Shown: one piece after another, positions 25,962 to 34,791 of the stretch
How the letters are laid out: every line of letters starts with the position of its first letter
Position numbering within the stretch: the first letter of the stretch is position 1
Source: Ktedonobacterales bacterium
GTDB taxonomy: Bacteria > Chloroflexota > Ktedonobacteria > Ktedonobacterales > DATBGS01
DNA length: 64,000 nucleotides
Direction: 5' to 3'
Assembly (NCBI GenBank): GCA_036557285.1
Contig: DATBHW010000011.1
Coordinates: forward strand, 1 to 64,000
The notes under the pieces: generated by a model
Seen by the model: only the letters and a program-made list of their open reading frames with translations
What the model was told of the DNA's origin: nothing
Database searches by the model: none
Position numbers and translations under genes: made by a program

Positions 25962-26253
25962 GACTGGCCCTCCTTACTGGGCTGATAGATCGCTGCGCGT
26001 CTCTGCCGAAGCAAAAATGCTATTGTTAGCAGTTTACTTAATAACGGTGTGTTTGTCAATGGTTTACTGAAATCGTGGGTAAATATTGTATTTACTGATA
26101 GAGATTAGTAAGCACAACAGGAACCTCTATTAGGGAATATCGTGGCGTTTACTGTTGACTTTTTATTTACAGTATGTTACATATATATGTGGTTGGTAAA
26201 AGTAAATAAAAGGTTACAGGAGTAAACACTGAACTGACACCGGAGGTTTCGAG
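25962..26253. promoter_or_regulatory. AT-rich region with repeated GTTTACT motif
   Basis: Exact GTTTACT at 26032-26038, 26062-26068 and 26147-26153, its complement AGTAAAC at 26221-26227, and near copies ATTTACT (26090-26096) and AGTAAAT (26201-26207). Base composition is sharply more AT-rich than the surroundings. TTGACT (26155-26160) followed by TACATATATAT is a plausible plus-strand promoter for the gene at 26254. The motif array is a candidate operator for the XRE-GAF regulator encoded on the other side. Confidence 0.55.
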
Positions 26254-26475
26254 ATGGGAGCGTTCTTCCTGAGTATTGCAACCCTTGTCGCTCTGTTAGT
26301 GATGGCAACAGCGGTTTGTGTTGCCCTTCGGTTTGGTATCGCGCAGCGAATCGCGCCGTCATCTGTAGCAGGAGATGAGTTCACGCAGCCTCGCCATATC
26401 TCTGCGGGAACGCTGGTGGCTGGCCTGGCGCTGCTGTTTGGCGTGACGCTGTTGTTTGCGGTGATGAGTCACTGA
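26254..26475 (+). CDS. Small two-helix membrane protein, 73 aa
   Basis: 73 residues with two hydrophobic helices (about 3-27 and 51-69) separated by a polar loop of about 23 residues (RIAPSSVAGDEFTQPRHIS). ATG follows CCGGAGG at good distance. It diverges from the XRE-GAF regulator across an AT-rich, motif-rich region, so it may be that regulator's target. No family recognised; an envelope-stress or subunit-like role cannot be distinguished. Confidence 0.75.
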   Translation: MGAFFLSIATLVALLVMATAVCVALRFGIAQRIAPSSVAGDEFTQPRHISAGTLVAGLALLFGVTLLFAVMSH

Positions 26476-26608
26476 GCAGCAAACGCGCGCTAACGGGGAT
26501 AAACGAAGCGGCGAGAATGTGCGCTATTTGTGATGGTAATTGTGTTGCTGCTCCCGTAGCATTTGTGTCCTTCTGAGTTATCCCTTCCCGAACTGAGGAT
26601 ACAGGAGA

Positions 26609-28069
26609 TCAGCCCTGTGACCTCTTGCGGCTAAGGAGCAATCCCACCGCGAGCAGCACAGCGCCGATACCGATAGCTGTTCCAGGGCTTCGCTTTCTTG
26701 GCGCTGGTAGGCTATACGCGCCGCCAGCGCGATAGGCTTCATCCAGCAGTTGGATCGGATGAAGCGCCTGGATGGGCAAATCGCGCTGGCTTGCCCCATA
26801 GGCAATCTGCATCATGCAGCCGGGGTTGCCGGTGGCAACGACCTGAGCGCCGGTATTTTCAATATGGCCCATTTTGCGGTCCAACAGCTTGCCCGCCATC
26901 TCCTGGTTGGTGATATTATAGATGCCCGCGCTGCCGCAGCACCAATCCGCTTCTTTCAGGTCTACCAATTCCAGCCCAGGAATACGTTTGAGCAGCGCGC
27001 GGGGCTGGTTCTTGATTTTCTGGCCGTGTGCCAGATGGCAGGCGTCGTGGTACGTGACTCGACGCTTGATTTCGCCTAGCTGGGGATTGAGGTCAATCAT
27101 CGCCAGGAATTCGCTGATGTCTTTGACCTTGCTGCTGAAGGCAGCGGCGCGCTCAGCGTAGCTGGGGTCATCGCGCAGCAGGTGGCTGTATTCTTTGAGG
27201 TTTGAGCCACAACCCGCTGAGTTGATGATGATGTAGTCACAGCCCCAATGCTCGAACGCCTCGATGTTGGCGCGGGCCAGGGCGCGCCCGCGCTCGGCCT
27301 CGCCGGAGTGGACGTGCAGCGCGCCACAGCAGCGTTGGTCACGCGGAACAACGACTTCGCAGCCATTGGCCGCCAGCACGCGAATGGAAGCTTCGTTGAT
27401 GTCGTGGAAGACCTGATCCATGATGCAGCCAGAGATAAAGCCCACACGGTAGCGGCGCTGTTCAGGCGCTGGGGTGATCGTGGGAAGCGCGTTTTGGAAT
27501 AGCGAGCCTTCGATATGTGGCAGCAGCGCCTCCGGTTCCTTGAGTTTTCCAGCCAGCGTGCCAGGCACGTAATCGAGCAGGTTGAGCTTGCGTACCAGGC
27601 TCTGAGCGCCGCTGCGCTGGTAGAGTTTGAGTCCGGTGAACATGAACGAGGTCAGCAGGCGCGACGGAAGCACACCGCCGAAGACGGCGCGACGCAGAAG
27701 ACGCTCGACGCCGTTGTGCTGCTGAGGCGCAGCCGCTTCGATCTCTTCACGCGCACTTTCGATAAGTTTTCCAAACTGGACACCAGAAGGACAGGCGGTT
27801 TCGCAGGCGCGGCAGCCCAGGCAGCAGTACATATGCTCGATAAAGTCAGGGCCAATGCTCATACGACCATCGGCAATCGCCTGCATCTGATAGATGCGCC
27901 CGCGCGGCGAATCCATTTCGACGCCCAGCACCGCGTAGGTGGGGCAGGTGGGCAGACAGAAGCCACAGTGAATGCACTGGCGGATCAGATCATAGGTATG
28001 TGTCCCCCGGCGCAGCGGCCCTTCCATAAGCTGCGTGATTGGTTGGATTTCCTGTGGCTCACTGCTCAT
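26609..28069 (-). CDS. glcF: Glycolate oxidase iron-sulfur subunit GlcF
   Basis: 486 residues. Two [4Fe-4S] motifs near the N-terminus (CIHCGFCLPTCP and CCLGCRACETACP), then two CCG domains (cysteine-rich DUF224 repeats), with RCCGALHVHSG and WCCGSAGIYN visible. The protein passes electrons from the flavin subunits to the quinone pool or another acceptor. A C-terminal hydrophobic segment (about 463-481) ending in Arg/Lys is an extra feature that could anchor the complex in the membrane. Last gene of glcDEF; it starts 2 bases after glcE. Confidence 0.93.
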   Translation of the reverse strand: MSSEPQEIQPITQLMEGPLRRGTHTYDLIRQCIHCGFCLPTCPTYAVLGVEMDSPRGRIYQMQAIADGRMSIGPDFIEHMYCCLGCRACETACPSGVQFGKLIESAREEIEAAAPQQHNGVERLLRRAVFGGVLPSRLLTSFMFTGLKLYQRSGAQSLVRKLNLLDYVPGTLAGKLKEPEALLPHIEGSLFQNALPTITPAPEQRRYRVGFISGCIMDQVFHDINEASIRVLAANGCEVVVPRDQRCCGALHVHSGEAERGRALARANIEAFEHWGCDYIIINSAGCGSNLKEYSHLLRDDPSYAERAAAFSSKVKDISEFLAMIDLNPQLGEIKRRVTYHDACHLAHGQKIKNQPRALLKRIPGLELVDLKEADWCCGSAGIYNITNQEMAGKLLDRKMGHIENTGAQVVATGNPGCMMQIAYGASQRDLPIQALHPIQLLDEAYRAGGAYSLPAPRKRSPGTAIGIGAVLLAVGLLLSRKRSQG

Positions 28070-28071
28070 TG

Positions 28072-29430
28072 CTAAAGTCCTCCCACGAAGCGGCCTTTGA
28101 CGAGCGTATGGTGAGGGTCAAATTTCTGTTTGAGCGTTTCCATCAGGCGCAGGTCAGGTCGCGCTTCGCCCCAGACGTTGATCTGTGCTTTGAGTGCGGT
28201 GGGGGCATGGGTGATGACCAGGCTGCCTTTGCTCTTCAGCGCCTGGGCGCGTAACTGGCTGATGACAACCGCCAGCCGATCAGTGGCGTCTGGTGGGCGA
28301 AGTTGGAGGTAGATCACCCCGCTGCCTGCGTGGGCGATGGCGCTGGCTTCAAGCTGCTGCTCCTGGCAAATGGTTTGCGCATGGGCCAGGAAAGGGGCAA
28401 GCTCGTTGATGAGCAGCGAGACTTTACAGACAACCGGCCCGATCTGCTGGGCGCGAACAGCGGCCCAGAAAGCGTCGTGCGCTGCATCCTCAAGATGATC
28501 GCCTGGGCTGCCAGCGTGGCGTGTCGCGGTTGTGCGGGTATCGGCAAGCTGGCGAGCGACAGCCTGAGCACCGCCGGAAAAGGAGATCGCCAGCAGGTGC
28601 GCTGGCCCTTCCCACAGGGCCAGCGCACCTGCTGGCAGCATCTTGATGGCCTGTTCGGAGAGATGGCGTTGCGCGGCTGGGTCAAGCAGTTCGATGGCTG
28701 TCGGGGTAACGACTGAACTGAGCAGAGCAATTACCGTCTCCATTGCCGCTGGGGCGTTCTCGAAGGAGACCAGTAATGTTTCCTGCCGCTCAGGTCGAGG
28801 GATCAGCTTAAAGTTGGCCTCAACGATGATGCCCAGCGTACCCAGCGAGCCAATATAGAGCTTATTCAGATCATAACCAGCGACGTTCTTTACCACTTTG
28901 CCGCCGCTGCGGGCAATCGTCCCGTCGCCCAGCGCCACGCGCAGGCCGATGACCAGATCGCGCGCCGCGCCGTAGCGCAGGCGCTGGGGGCCGCTGGCGT
29001 TGGCGGCCAGAATGCCACCGATGGTGGCCCGCTCAGCGTTGGGCGGGTCCAACGCCAGGAACTGGCCTTTGGCTGTCAGATACTGCTGAAGAGCGGCTAG
29101 AGGCATCCCCGCCTGCACGCTGCACGTCAGATCAGCCGCCTCATGCTCAAGCAGCGCATTCAGGCGAACTGTGCAGATGGCAAGGTCGTAGCGTTCTGGC
29201 GGCTGGCCGAGTTCTAGCTCCGTACAGCCGCCAACCGGGAGAACGGCCAGATGCCGCTCGCTGGCGATCTTCAGCAGCGCGGCCACGTCGTCAACGACGC
29301 CGGGCAGCGCGACCACTTGTGGCTTCACGCCATCAACCGCGAAGCGTTTCAGATCGCCGGAACTGGTCAGCAATTCCGTCTGTGGCGCGGCTGCGTGGAG
29401 TTGATCAGTGAGCAGGCTCAGCTTTGTCAT
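28072..29430 (-). CDS. glcE: Glycolate oxidase FAD-binding subunit GlcE
   Basis: 452-residue member of the vanillyl-alcohol-oxidase flavoprotein family. The FAD-binding part (about 35-215) shows LPVGGCTELELG, the ANASGPQRLRYGAARDLVIG pyrophosphate-binding block and GKVVKNVAGYDLNKLYIG. The C-terminal cap is typical of GlcE, which pairs with GlcD to oxidise glycolate (or D-lactate) to glyoxylate. GAGGAGGG precedes the ATG. The gene lies between glcD (18-base gap) and glcF (2-base gap), so translation is coupled. Confidence 0.92.
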   Translation of the reverse strand: MTKLSLLTDQLHAAAPQTELLTSSGDLKRFAVDGVKPQVVALPGVVDDVAALLKIASERHLAVLPVGGCTELELGQPPERYDLAICTVRLNALLEHEAADLTCSVQAGMPLAALQQYLTAKGQFLALDPPNAERATIGGILAANASGPQRLRYGAARDLVIGLRVALGDGTIARSGGKVVKNVAGYDLNKLYIGSLGTLGIIVEANFKLIPRPERQETLLVSFENAPAAMETVIALLSSVVTPTAIELLDPAAQRHLSEQAIKMLPAGALALWEGPAHLLAISFSGGAQAVARQLADTRTTATRHAGSPGDHLEDAAHDAFWAAVRAQQIGPVVCKVSLLINELAPFLAHAQTICQEQQLEASAIAHAGSGVIYLQLRPPDATDRLAVVISQLRAQALKSKGSLVITHAPTALKAQINVWGEARPDLRLMETLKQKFDPHHTLVKGRFVGGL

Positions 29431-29448
29431 TTGCCGCCCTCCTCGTGT

Positions 29449-30927
29449 TTAGTGCCAGGCTCCTTCGACCTCGGCCTGGGCGTAGGCGGGGCTGTGCTGC
29501 TGTCCAATGAGCAGCTTGATGTCGGCGCAGCGTCCGGGCGTTGGTAAGATTTTGCCAGGATTGCAGAGGTTGTGCGGATTGAACGCCTCGCGCACGCGTG
29601 TCATCACCGCAAGGTCGTCGTCGCTGAAGATGAGCGGCATGGCATCGCTCTTTTCCATGCCAACGCCATGTTCGCCAGTAATCGAGCCGCCCGCGTCGGC
29701 GCAGACCTTCAGGATTTCAAAACCAGCCTGGCGCACTTTTTCCACCTGCCCCGGAATCTGAGAATCAAAAAGAATCAGGGGATGCAGGTTGCCATCTCCG
29801 GCGTGGAAGACATTGCCCACGCGCAATCCGTAGCTGGCGCAAATCTCGTTCACGCGGTCAAGGACGAAAGGCAGTTTGGTGCGCGGCACGACGCCATCCT
29901 GCACATAAAACTCGTGCGAGATACGTCCTACGGCTCCAAAGGCTTCTTTACGCCCCGACCAGAGCAATTGGCGCTCCTGCTCGTCTTTGGCGATGCGAAC
30001 GGCGCGCGCGTGATTGGCTTCGCAGACGGCAACGACGCGGCTGACCTGCTCGTCAACGGTATCGCGCAGGCCCTCGACTTCGATCAACAGGACAGCGGCG
30101 GCATCCAGAGGATAACCCGCGTGAATATAGTCTTCGACGGCCTGCAAGATGATCTGATCCATCATCTCCAGCGCGGCGGGAATGATTCCAGCTTCGACGA
30201 TGCCAGAGACGGTATTGCTGGCGTCGTCAACAGTGTTAAAGACGCCTACCAGCGTCTTGACGGATTCAGCCTGATGTACAATGCGCACTGTAATGCTGGT
30301 GACGATGCCCAGCGTGCCTTCGGAGCCGACCAGCAGGCCGGTCAGGTCGTAGCCAGGCGTGTCGAGCGTGGGGCTGCCAACTTCAACGATCTCGCCATCG
30401 GTCAGCACGACTTCCAGGCCCAGGACATGGTTGGTGGTGACGCCATAGATGAGGGTGTGCGGACCGCCGGAGTTTTCGCCAACGTTGCCGCCAATGGTGC
30501 AGGATTTCTGGCTGGAGGGGTCAGGCACGTAGTAGAAGCCGTTGGGCGTCATGGCGTTGCTGAGATGCAGGTTGACCACGCCCGGCTGCACAACGGCGCG
30601 CAGGTTCCTATAGTCAATGTCGAGGATGCGGTTCATGCGCTGGAAGGCAATGACGATGCCGCCCTCCAGCGGGACCGCGCCACCCGAAAGGCCAGTGCCA
30701 GCGCCGCGCGCTACAAAGGGGACGTTGCGCTGGTTCGCCAGCTTGACGATGGCGCTGACCTCGGCGGCGCTGGCAGGGAAAACGACTACATCAGGGCGGG
30801 CGCGATCAATGGAAGCATCGTACTCGTAGAGCATGAGATCGTATTCTGAGGAGAGAACATAGCGGACGCCCACAATTGCGCCGAGTTCGCTGACCAGGGT
30901 GGCTTTTTCGCCTGCGTCCATTGTCAT
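29449..30927 (-). CDS. glcD: Glycolate oxidase catalytic subunit GlcD
   Basis: 492-residue flavoprotein. FAD-binding domain with ARGAGTGLSGGAVPLEGG (about 72-89) and SCTIGGNVGENSGGPHTLIY (about 141-160); C-terminal FAD-linked oxidase domain with the HAGDGNLHPLILFD metal/substrate motif (about 382-395) and the GSITGEHGVGMEK motif (about 422-434). It oxidises glycolate or a similar 2-hydroxyacid. ATG 30927 follows AAGGAGG; the open frame extends 8 codons further. A promoter (31080-31108) lies about 150 bases upstream. Whether the substrate is glycolate or D-lactate cannot be told from sequence alone. Confidence 0.93.
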   Translation of the reverse strand: MTMDAGEKATLVSELGAIVGVRYVLSSEYDLMLYEYDASIDRARPDVVVFPASAAEVSAIVKLANQRNVPFVARGAGTGLSGGAVPLEGGIVIAFQRMNRILDIDYRNLRAVVQPGVVNLHLSNAMTPNGFYYVPDPSSQKSCTIGGNVGENSGGPHTLIYGVTTNHVLGLEVVLTDGEIVEVGSPTLDTPGYDLTGLLVGSEGTLGIVTSITVRIVHQAESVKTLVGVFNTVDDASNTVSGIVEAGIIPAALEMMDQIILQAVEDYIHAGYPLDAAAVLLIEVEGLRDTVDEQVSRVVAVCEANHARAVRIAKDEQERQLLWSGRKEAFGAVGRISHEFYVQDGVVPRTKLPFVLDRVNEICASYGLRVGNVFHAGDGNLHPLILFDSQIPGQVEKVRQAGFEILKVCADAGGSITGEHGVGMEKSDAMPLIFSDDDLAVMTRVREAFNPHNLCNPGKILPTPGRCADIKLLIGQQHSPAYAQAEVEGAWH

Positions 30928-31079
30928 CGCTGCGCCTCCTTTGGGTTGCAAGCAGTGGCCTGAATGCTCAGATAGATAGCTGCGTGGTGAGGAGCGGCCC
31001 TATAAACACAGAGCTAGAGAAAGTGCTGGTTGCTGATCGTGAGAAGTACTATACAGGTTGAAGGTGCTTCCTTAAATAT

Positions 31080-31108
31080 ATCATACCATGCGCAGCGGCT
31101 GGCGGCAA
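31080..31108 (-). promoter_or_regulatory. glcDEF promoter candidate
   Basis: Minus strand: TTGCCG (31108-31103), 17-base spacer, TATGAT (31085-31080). The remaining ~300 bases between glcD and the glycosyltransferase gene hold nothing else recognisable. Confidence 0.5.
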
Positions 31109-31221
31109 TTTGCCGGGAGGAGAAATCATTGATATTCTTGGTAACGCAGGTGCATTATCAGTAGTGTTCACAAGCGGTTTTCAACAAGATGTGGTATGGA
31201 GCGCCGGACAGGAGAAACACG

Positions 31222-32226
31222 GTGCGGATTGCAATGGCTCATTCGCAGCTCACCACATTAGGAGGCGGTGAGCGGTTTGTGTTGGAAGTCAGCCGTCGGC
31301 TTGCCGCCCGGCACGAGATTACGCTGTATACCAGCGCATTTCTGCCTGAAGCGACCTATCCTGGGCTGGCTGATTTTCCACTGATCAGGCTGGATGCGTT
31401 CCAATGGGCCAGGCTGCGCCTTCCTGCTGATGCTATTCTCGCGCATACGTTTGGCGCGAATCTGCTGGCCCTTCGCAACGCCAACGTTGCCTATTATGTT
31501 CATACGCTGCGCAGCCGCTATCTGGTCGGAGGGAACCGGCTTGATCTGGCAGCGCGCCGGATGCTCGACAGGCGCGCGGTGCGGCGTGATCGGCGCATCA
31601 TTGCCAACAGCGCCTATACCGCAGCAAAGTTTCAGCGGCTTTATCAGCAGTCTGTCACCGATCAAGTCTATTGCGGTGTTGACCCGCCGCTGTTCGATCT
31701 GCCTGAATCGGTTGGCGGCCACGCGCTCTATATTGGCAGGCTTGCGCCGGAGAAGGGACTGGAGCGACTGCTCAAATGGTGGGAGCCGATTGAGTATCCG
31801 CTGCATATCATCGGGAGAGGTGAGCCAGCCTATGTCGAGTATCTCAAGCAGCAGAGTGGCAAGCAAGTGCGCTTTTTAGCGCCAGTCTCTGGAGAAGGAG
31901 TTGCTGCCGCTTATCGAGCGTGCCGCTTTGTGGCTTATCTGCCGTTTGAGGAGGAACTGGGTATTGTGCCTCTGGAAGCGATGGGCGCGGCGAAGCCGGT
32001 GATCGTTTCTCGTGAAGGTGGTCTGACGGAGACGGTGCTTGCCGACAAAACGGGGTTTCTGGTGAAGACCGAGGCGGAGTTTCAAGAGGCGGCGCGCCAG
32101 CTTATCGCTTCGGATGAAACCTGCCTGGCCCTTGGGCGCGCCGGAAGAGGGCATGCGCGGCCCTTTACCTGGGAGCGAACGACAGAGCAGATTGAGCGCA
32201 TCTGCGTCGAGATTGCTGAGGGGTGA
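31222..32226 (+). CDS. GT4-family glycosyltransferase
   Basis: 334-residue GT-B fold glycosyltransferase. The N-terminal acceptor-side domain begins RIAMAHSQLTTLGGGERF. The C-terminal nucleotide-sugar domain has LYIGRLAPEKGLERLLKWW (about 163-181) and the E-x7-E region FEEELGIVPLEAMGAAKPVI (about 231-250) typical of retaining GT4 enzymes. Donor and acceptor are unknown; polysaccharide or glycolipid synthesis is likely. I prefer the GTG at 31222 after AGGAGAA; an ATG 33 bases upstream is open but has no ribosome site. Monocistronic, terminated at 32234-32277. Confidence 0.88.
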   Translation: MRIAMAHSQLTTLGGGERFVLEVSRRLAARHEITLYTSAFLPEATYPGLADFPLIRLDAFQWARLRLPADAILAHTFGANLLALRNANVAYYVHTLRSRYLVGGNRLDLAARRMLDRRAVRRDRRIIANSAYTAAKFQRLYQQSVTDQVYCGVDPPLFDLPESVGGHALYIGRLAPEKGLERLLKWWEPIEYPLHIIGRGEPAYVEYLKQQSGKQVRFLAPVSGEGVAAAYRACRFVAYLPFEEELGIVPLEAMGAAKPVIVSREGGLTETVLADKTGFLVKTEAEFQEAARQLIASDETCLALGRAGRGHARPFTWERTTEQIERICVEIAEG

Positions 32227-32233
32227 AGAGACA

Positions 32234-32277
32234 AAGCGGGCTCTGTTCTTAGCAACTGTTGAGAACATAGCCCGCTT
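32234..32277. terminator. Terminator between convergent genes
   Basis: Stem AAGCGGGCT / AGCCCGCTT continuing after one mismatch with TGTTCT / AGAACA, between the glycosyltransferase (plus) and trxB (minus). Confidence 0.7.
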
Positions 32278-32288
32278 CAGAAAGGCGT

Positions 32289-33296
32289 TTATGAGCGCGA
32301 GGCTGAGTGTGGCAAACCCGCTGGTTCGCCCCAGGCGCCTGGGTCGGCAACGCGCTCTTTGTCCACTTCGCCCTGCGCCTCCAACCAACGCTCGGCATCA
32401 ATAGCGGCGCGGCAGCCGTCACCAGCCGCCGTGACTGCCTGGCGATAGCGATGATCGGTGACATCGCCAGCCGCGAAGACGCCGGGTACGTTGGTCATGG
32501 TATGCTCGCGCGGGATGATGTAGCCCTGCGCGTCCATGTCGATCTGACCTCTGAAGAGGGCGGTGTTTGGCGTGTGACCGATGGCGATAAAGACACCCTG
32601 CACAGTTAGCGAGCTTTCTTCGCCGGTCTTCAGATTGCGCAGACGCAGTTTCTCAACCGCCTGCTCGCCATGCACTTCCTCCACCGCCGTATCCCATATG
32701 AAGCTGATCTGAGGGTGCTTGAAGGCGCGCTCCTGCATGATTTTGCTGCCGCGCAGGCTGTCGCGCCGGTGAATGATGGTGACATGCGAGGCGTATTTGG
32801 TCAGGAACAGGGCTTCTTCCAGGGCGGTGTCGCCGCCGCCGATGACCGCCAGGTCTTTGCCCTTGAAGAAAAATCCATCGCAGGTGGCGCAGGCGCTCAC
32901 GCCCCGGCCACGCAGCCGTGTCTCGCTCTCCAGTCCCAGCCAGCGGGCGCTTGCCCCGGTGCTGATGATGATGGCCCGGCCCAGGGCTGGCTCCTCGCTC
33001 CCATCGGGATAGACCTTGAATGGTCGCTCGCTGGTGTCCAGGCGAATGACATCTTCGTCGCGCATCTCTGTGCCGAAGCGCCGCGCCTGCTTTTCCATAT
33101 GCTCCATCAGGTCGGGGCCGAGAATGGCCTCCTCAAAGCCAGGGTAGTTTTCTACATCGCTGGTCAGCATGAGTTGTCCACCGGACTCGTATCCCCGAAA
33201 CATGAGGACAGAAAGATTGGCGCGAGCGGCATAGAGCGCAGCCGTATAGCCAGCCGGACCAGAGCCAATAATAATCACGTCATACGTCGTTGTCAT
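32289..33296 (-). CDS. trxB: Thioredoxin reductase
   Basis: 335-residue low-molecular-weight flavin reductase that uses NADPH to reduce thioredoxin. FAD-binding GSGPAGYTAALYAARA at the N-terminus, redox-active CATC in ACATCDGFFF (about residues 136-139), NADPH-binding GGGDTALEEALF, and the C-terminal FAD motif GVFAAGDVTDHRYRQAVTAA. The C-terminal ~25 residues (LEAQGEVDKERVADPGAWGE) are a non-conserved tail. AGGAGAA precedes the ATG. The promoter is a consensus TTGACA-N18-TAAAAT with a CsoR/CstR-like operator in the spacer, suggesting copper- or persulfide-responsive repression. Confidence 0.95.
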   Translation of the reverse strand: MTTTYDVIIIGSGPAGYTAALYAARANLSVLMFRGYESGGQLMLTSDVENYPGFEEAILGPDLMEHMEKQARRFGTEMRDEDVIRLDTSERPFKVYPDGSEEPALGRAIIISTGASARWLGLESETRLRGRGVSACATCDGFFFKGKDLAVIGGGDTALEEALFLTKYASHVTIIHRRDSLRGSKIMQERAFKHPQISFIWDTAVEEVHGEQAVEKLRLRNLKTGEESSLTVQGVFIAIGHTPNTALFRGQIDMDAQGYIIPREHTMTNVPGVFAAGDVTDHRYRQAVTAAGDGCRAAIDAERWLEAQGEVDKERVADPGAWGEPAGLPHSASRS

Positions 33297-33385
33297 GCGT
33301 TTCTCCTGCGCGGATTTCAGCTATGATGGGCAAAGTCTGTAACGCTCATCTGGCGGGAAGTTCGGTATTATACTTCTCGAAGAAA

Positions 33386-33415
33386 ATTTTACCATACCCA
33401 GGGGGGGTATGTCAA
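33386..33415 (-). promoter_or_regulatory. trxB promoter with CsoR/CstR-like operator
   Basis: Minus strand: TTGACA (33415-33410), 18-base spacer, TAAAAT (33391-33386). The spacer contains ATACCCCCCCTGGGTAT (33410-33394), an ATACCC/GGGTAT inverted repeat followed by GGTA, the pattern of operators bound by the CsoR/CstR repressor family. A second possible -10 (TATAAT, 33372-33367) lies downstream. Confidence 0.65.
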
Positions 33416-33459
33416 GAAGGTACCACAGTGCCAAAGAGCCACGTCCTAAATAGGTAAGT

Positions 33460-33489
33460 TTGCGAGAACGGTGAGCTTGGGTGTACAAT
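33460..33489 (+). promoter_or_regulatory. Promoter of the bifunctional-nuclease gene
   Basis: TTGCGA (33460-33465), 18-base spacer, TACAAT (33484-33489), with AAGGAGGGAAG then following before the ATG at 33540. Confidence 0.5.
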
Positions 33490-33539
33490 AGGGATGAAGT
33501 GGCCGAACGCATTCCCGACCGAAGGAGGGAAGCATTATC

Positions 33540-34049
33540 ATGGTGGAGATGACTGTCGAGAGCGTGCGCATTAATCTGGCGACAGGGCAGCGCGTCGTCA
33601 TCCTGAAAGATATGAAGGTTGACCGCTACCTGTTTATCTGGATTGCCAACGCTGAGGCATACGCGATAGCTATGGAGCTTCAGGGAACCACAGCGCCGCG
33701 CCCGCTCACACATGATCTGTTGAAGTCGGTCATTACCGAACTTGGCGGTACGATGACCAATGTTGTTATTTCCGACCTTGTGGACGATATTTTCTACGCC
33801 CGCCTGGTGATAGACGCTGATGGACGGCACGTGGAAGTTGATTCGCGCCCTAGCGATGCCATTGCGCTGGCGGTACGGGCAAAGGCGCCTATTTATGTGT
33901 CAGAATCAGTGCTGGAGCGTGCAGGGGTGACGTTAGAGAATCCTGAAGAGCAGCAGGAGCAGCAAAAGCAGGAGAAAGATAATCTGGACATTTACCGCGA
34001 CTTTATCAATAGCCTGGATGTGCTGGATGAGTTTGGGAAATCGGACTGA
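33540..34049 (+). CDS. Bifunctional nuclease family protein (DUF151)
   Basis: 169-residue BFN/DUF151 protein. The conserved core runs from VRINLATGQRVVILKD to VDSRPSDAIALAVRAKAPIY (about 101-120), the family signature. Plant members have been reported to possess RNase and DNase activity; bacterial members are poorly characterised. A Gln/Glu-rich hydrophilic segment (about 138-148) precedes a short C-terminal helix. The ribosome site AGGAGGGAAG lies 10-15 bases upstream. It is likely cotranscribed with the zinc-ribbon gene 43 bases downstream. Confidence 0.9.
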   Translation: MVEMTVESVRINLATGQRVVILKDMKVDRYLFIWIANAEAYAIAMELQGTTAPRPLTHDLLKSVITELGGTMTNVVISDLVDDIFYARLVIDADGRHVEVDSRPSDAIALAVRAKAPIYVSESVLERAGVTLENPEEQQEQQKQEKDNLDIYRDFINSLDVLDEFGKSD

Positions 34050-34092
34050 CCGGCCTTTTCCTTTGGACTCGATAAAGAAGCGAGGCTGACTT

Positions 34093-34506
34093 ATGCACGC
34101 GCAAGAACGGTTGATCCGGCGGTTGTTTACAACCCAGCACTGTAGTCATTGCCAGTGCGCGTATGAAGGGGAGAATGTGACTGTCCTGGCCCGGCGCAGT
34201 GAGGTCTGGATGGTGATGGTTCGGTGCGACTCGTGTGGGCGTAAGGGCATATTCGTAATATCGTTCCCTGGCAGCACGCGCAGCGAGCGGCGCAAGGCGA
34301 TTTTGGAAGCCGAAGCCCTGGGCGAGGGGGCGCTGACGGAGGCTGCGCTGGCTGATGAACCACCCGCAGCAGCGGATGCCGATCCAGGCGCTCCTGTCAC
34401 CGCTGATGATGTGATCGACATGCACCTCTTCCTCAAGGGCTTTGATGGGAACTTTGCCGCCTTATTTGCCTCGCCACCTGGCGGCGAGCAGCATTTTCTG
34501 GATTGA
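34093..34506 (+). CDS. Zinc-ribbon-like hypothetical protein
   Basis: 137 residues. Two CxxC knuckles (HCSHC at about 17-20 and RCDSC at about 45-48) separated by about 24 residues form a probable zinc ribbon with a beta-hairpin between (VTVLARRSEVWMVMVRC). The C-terminal half is Ala/Glu-rich and low complexity, ending in a short conserved-looking piece (DVIDMHLFLKGFDGNFAALF) with the pattern of a small helical motif. It follows the BFN gene and could be a nucleic-acid- or RNA-polymerase-associated partner, but that is conjecture. No family recognised. Confidence 0.75.
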   Translation: MHAQERLIRRLFTTQHCSHCQCAYEGENVTVLARRSEVWMVMVRCDSCGRKGIFVISFPGSTRSERRKAILEAEALGEGALTEAALADEPPAAADADPGAPVTADDVIDMHLFLKGFDGNFAALFASPPGGEQHFLD

Positions 34507-34791
34507 TGCAGCGATTTCCTCTTCCCTCTGGTTTATCTACTGGTTTGTCTCGGTTTGTGCGCTGTTGATCGGTGGGCGCCGTGCCAGCGCGCCTTGCGCG
34601 GCTTCACTTCCCCTGCCCACGATGATACACCCTTACAAGGCTGTGCATCTCTCAACCAGCGAAGCAGGTTTCTCAACAAGACTGCTACCCAGGGCGCCTT
34701 GCCAATTCCCCTATGAACGACTACAATCTCGCGGAGAGTGCTGCCTGACTACAGAGCAGAACGCTGGAAGATCTTTTCTGGAGGCAGTTTT

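Noticed and set aside
29572-30849. 425-codon open frame on the plus strand opposite glcD
   Set aside because: It mirrors the glcD coding sequence, has His/Asp/Gln-rich composition and no family pattern. It is open only because of codon bias on the opposite strand.
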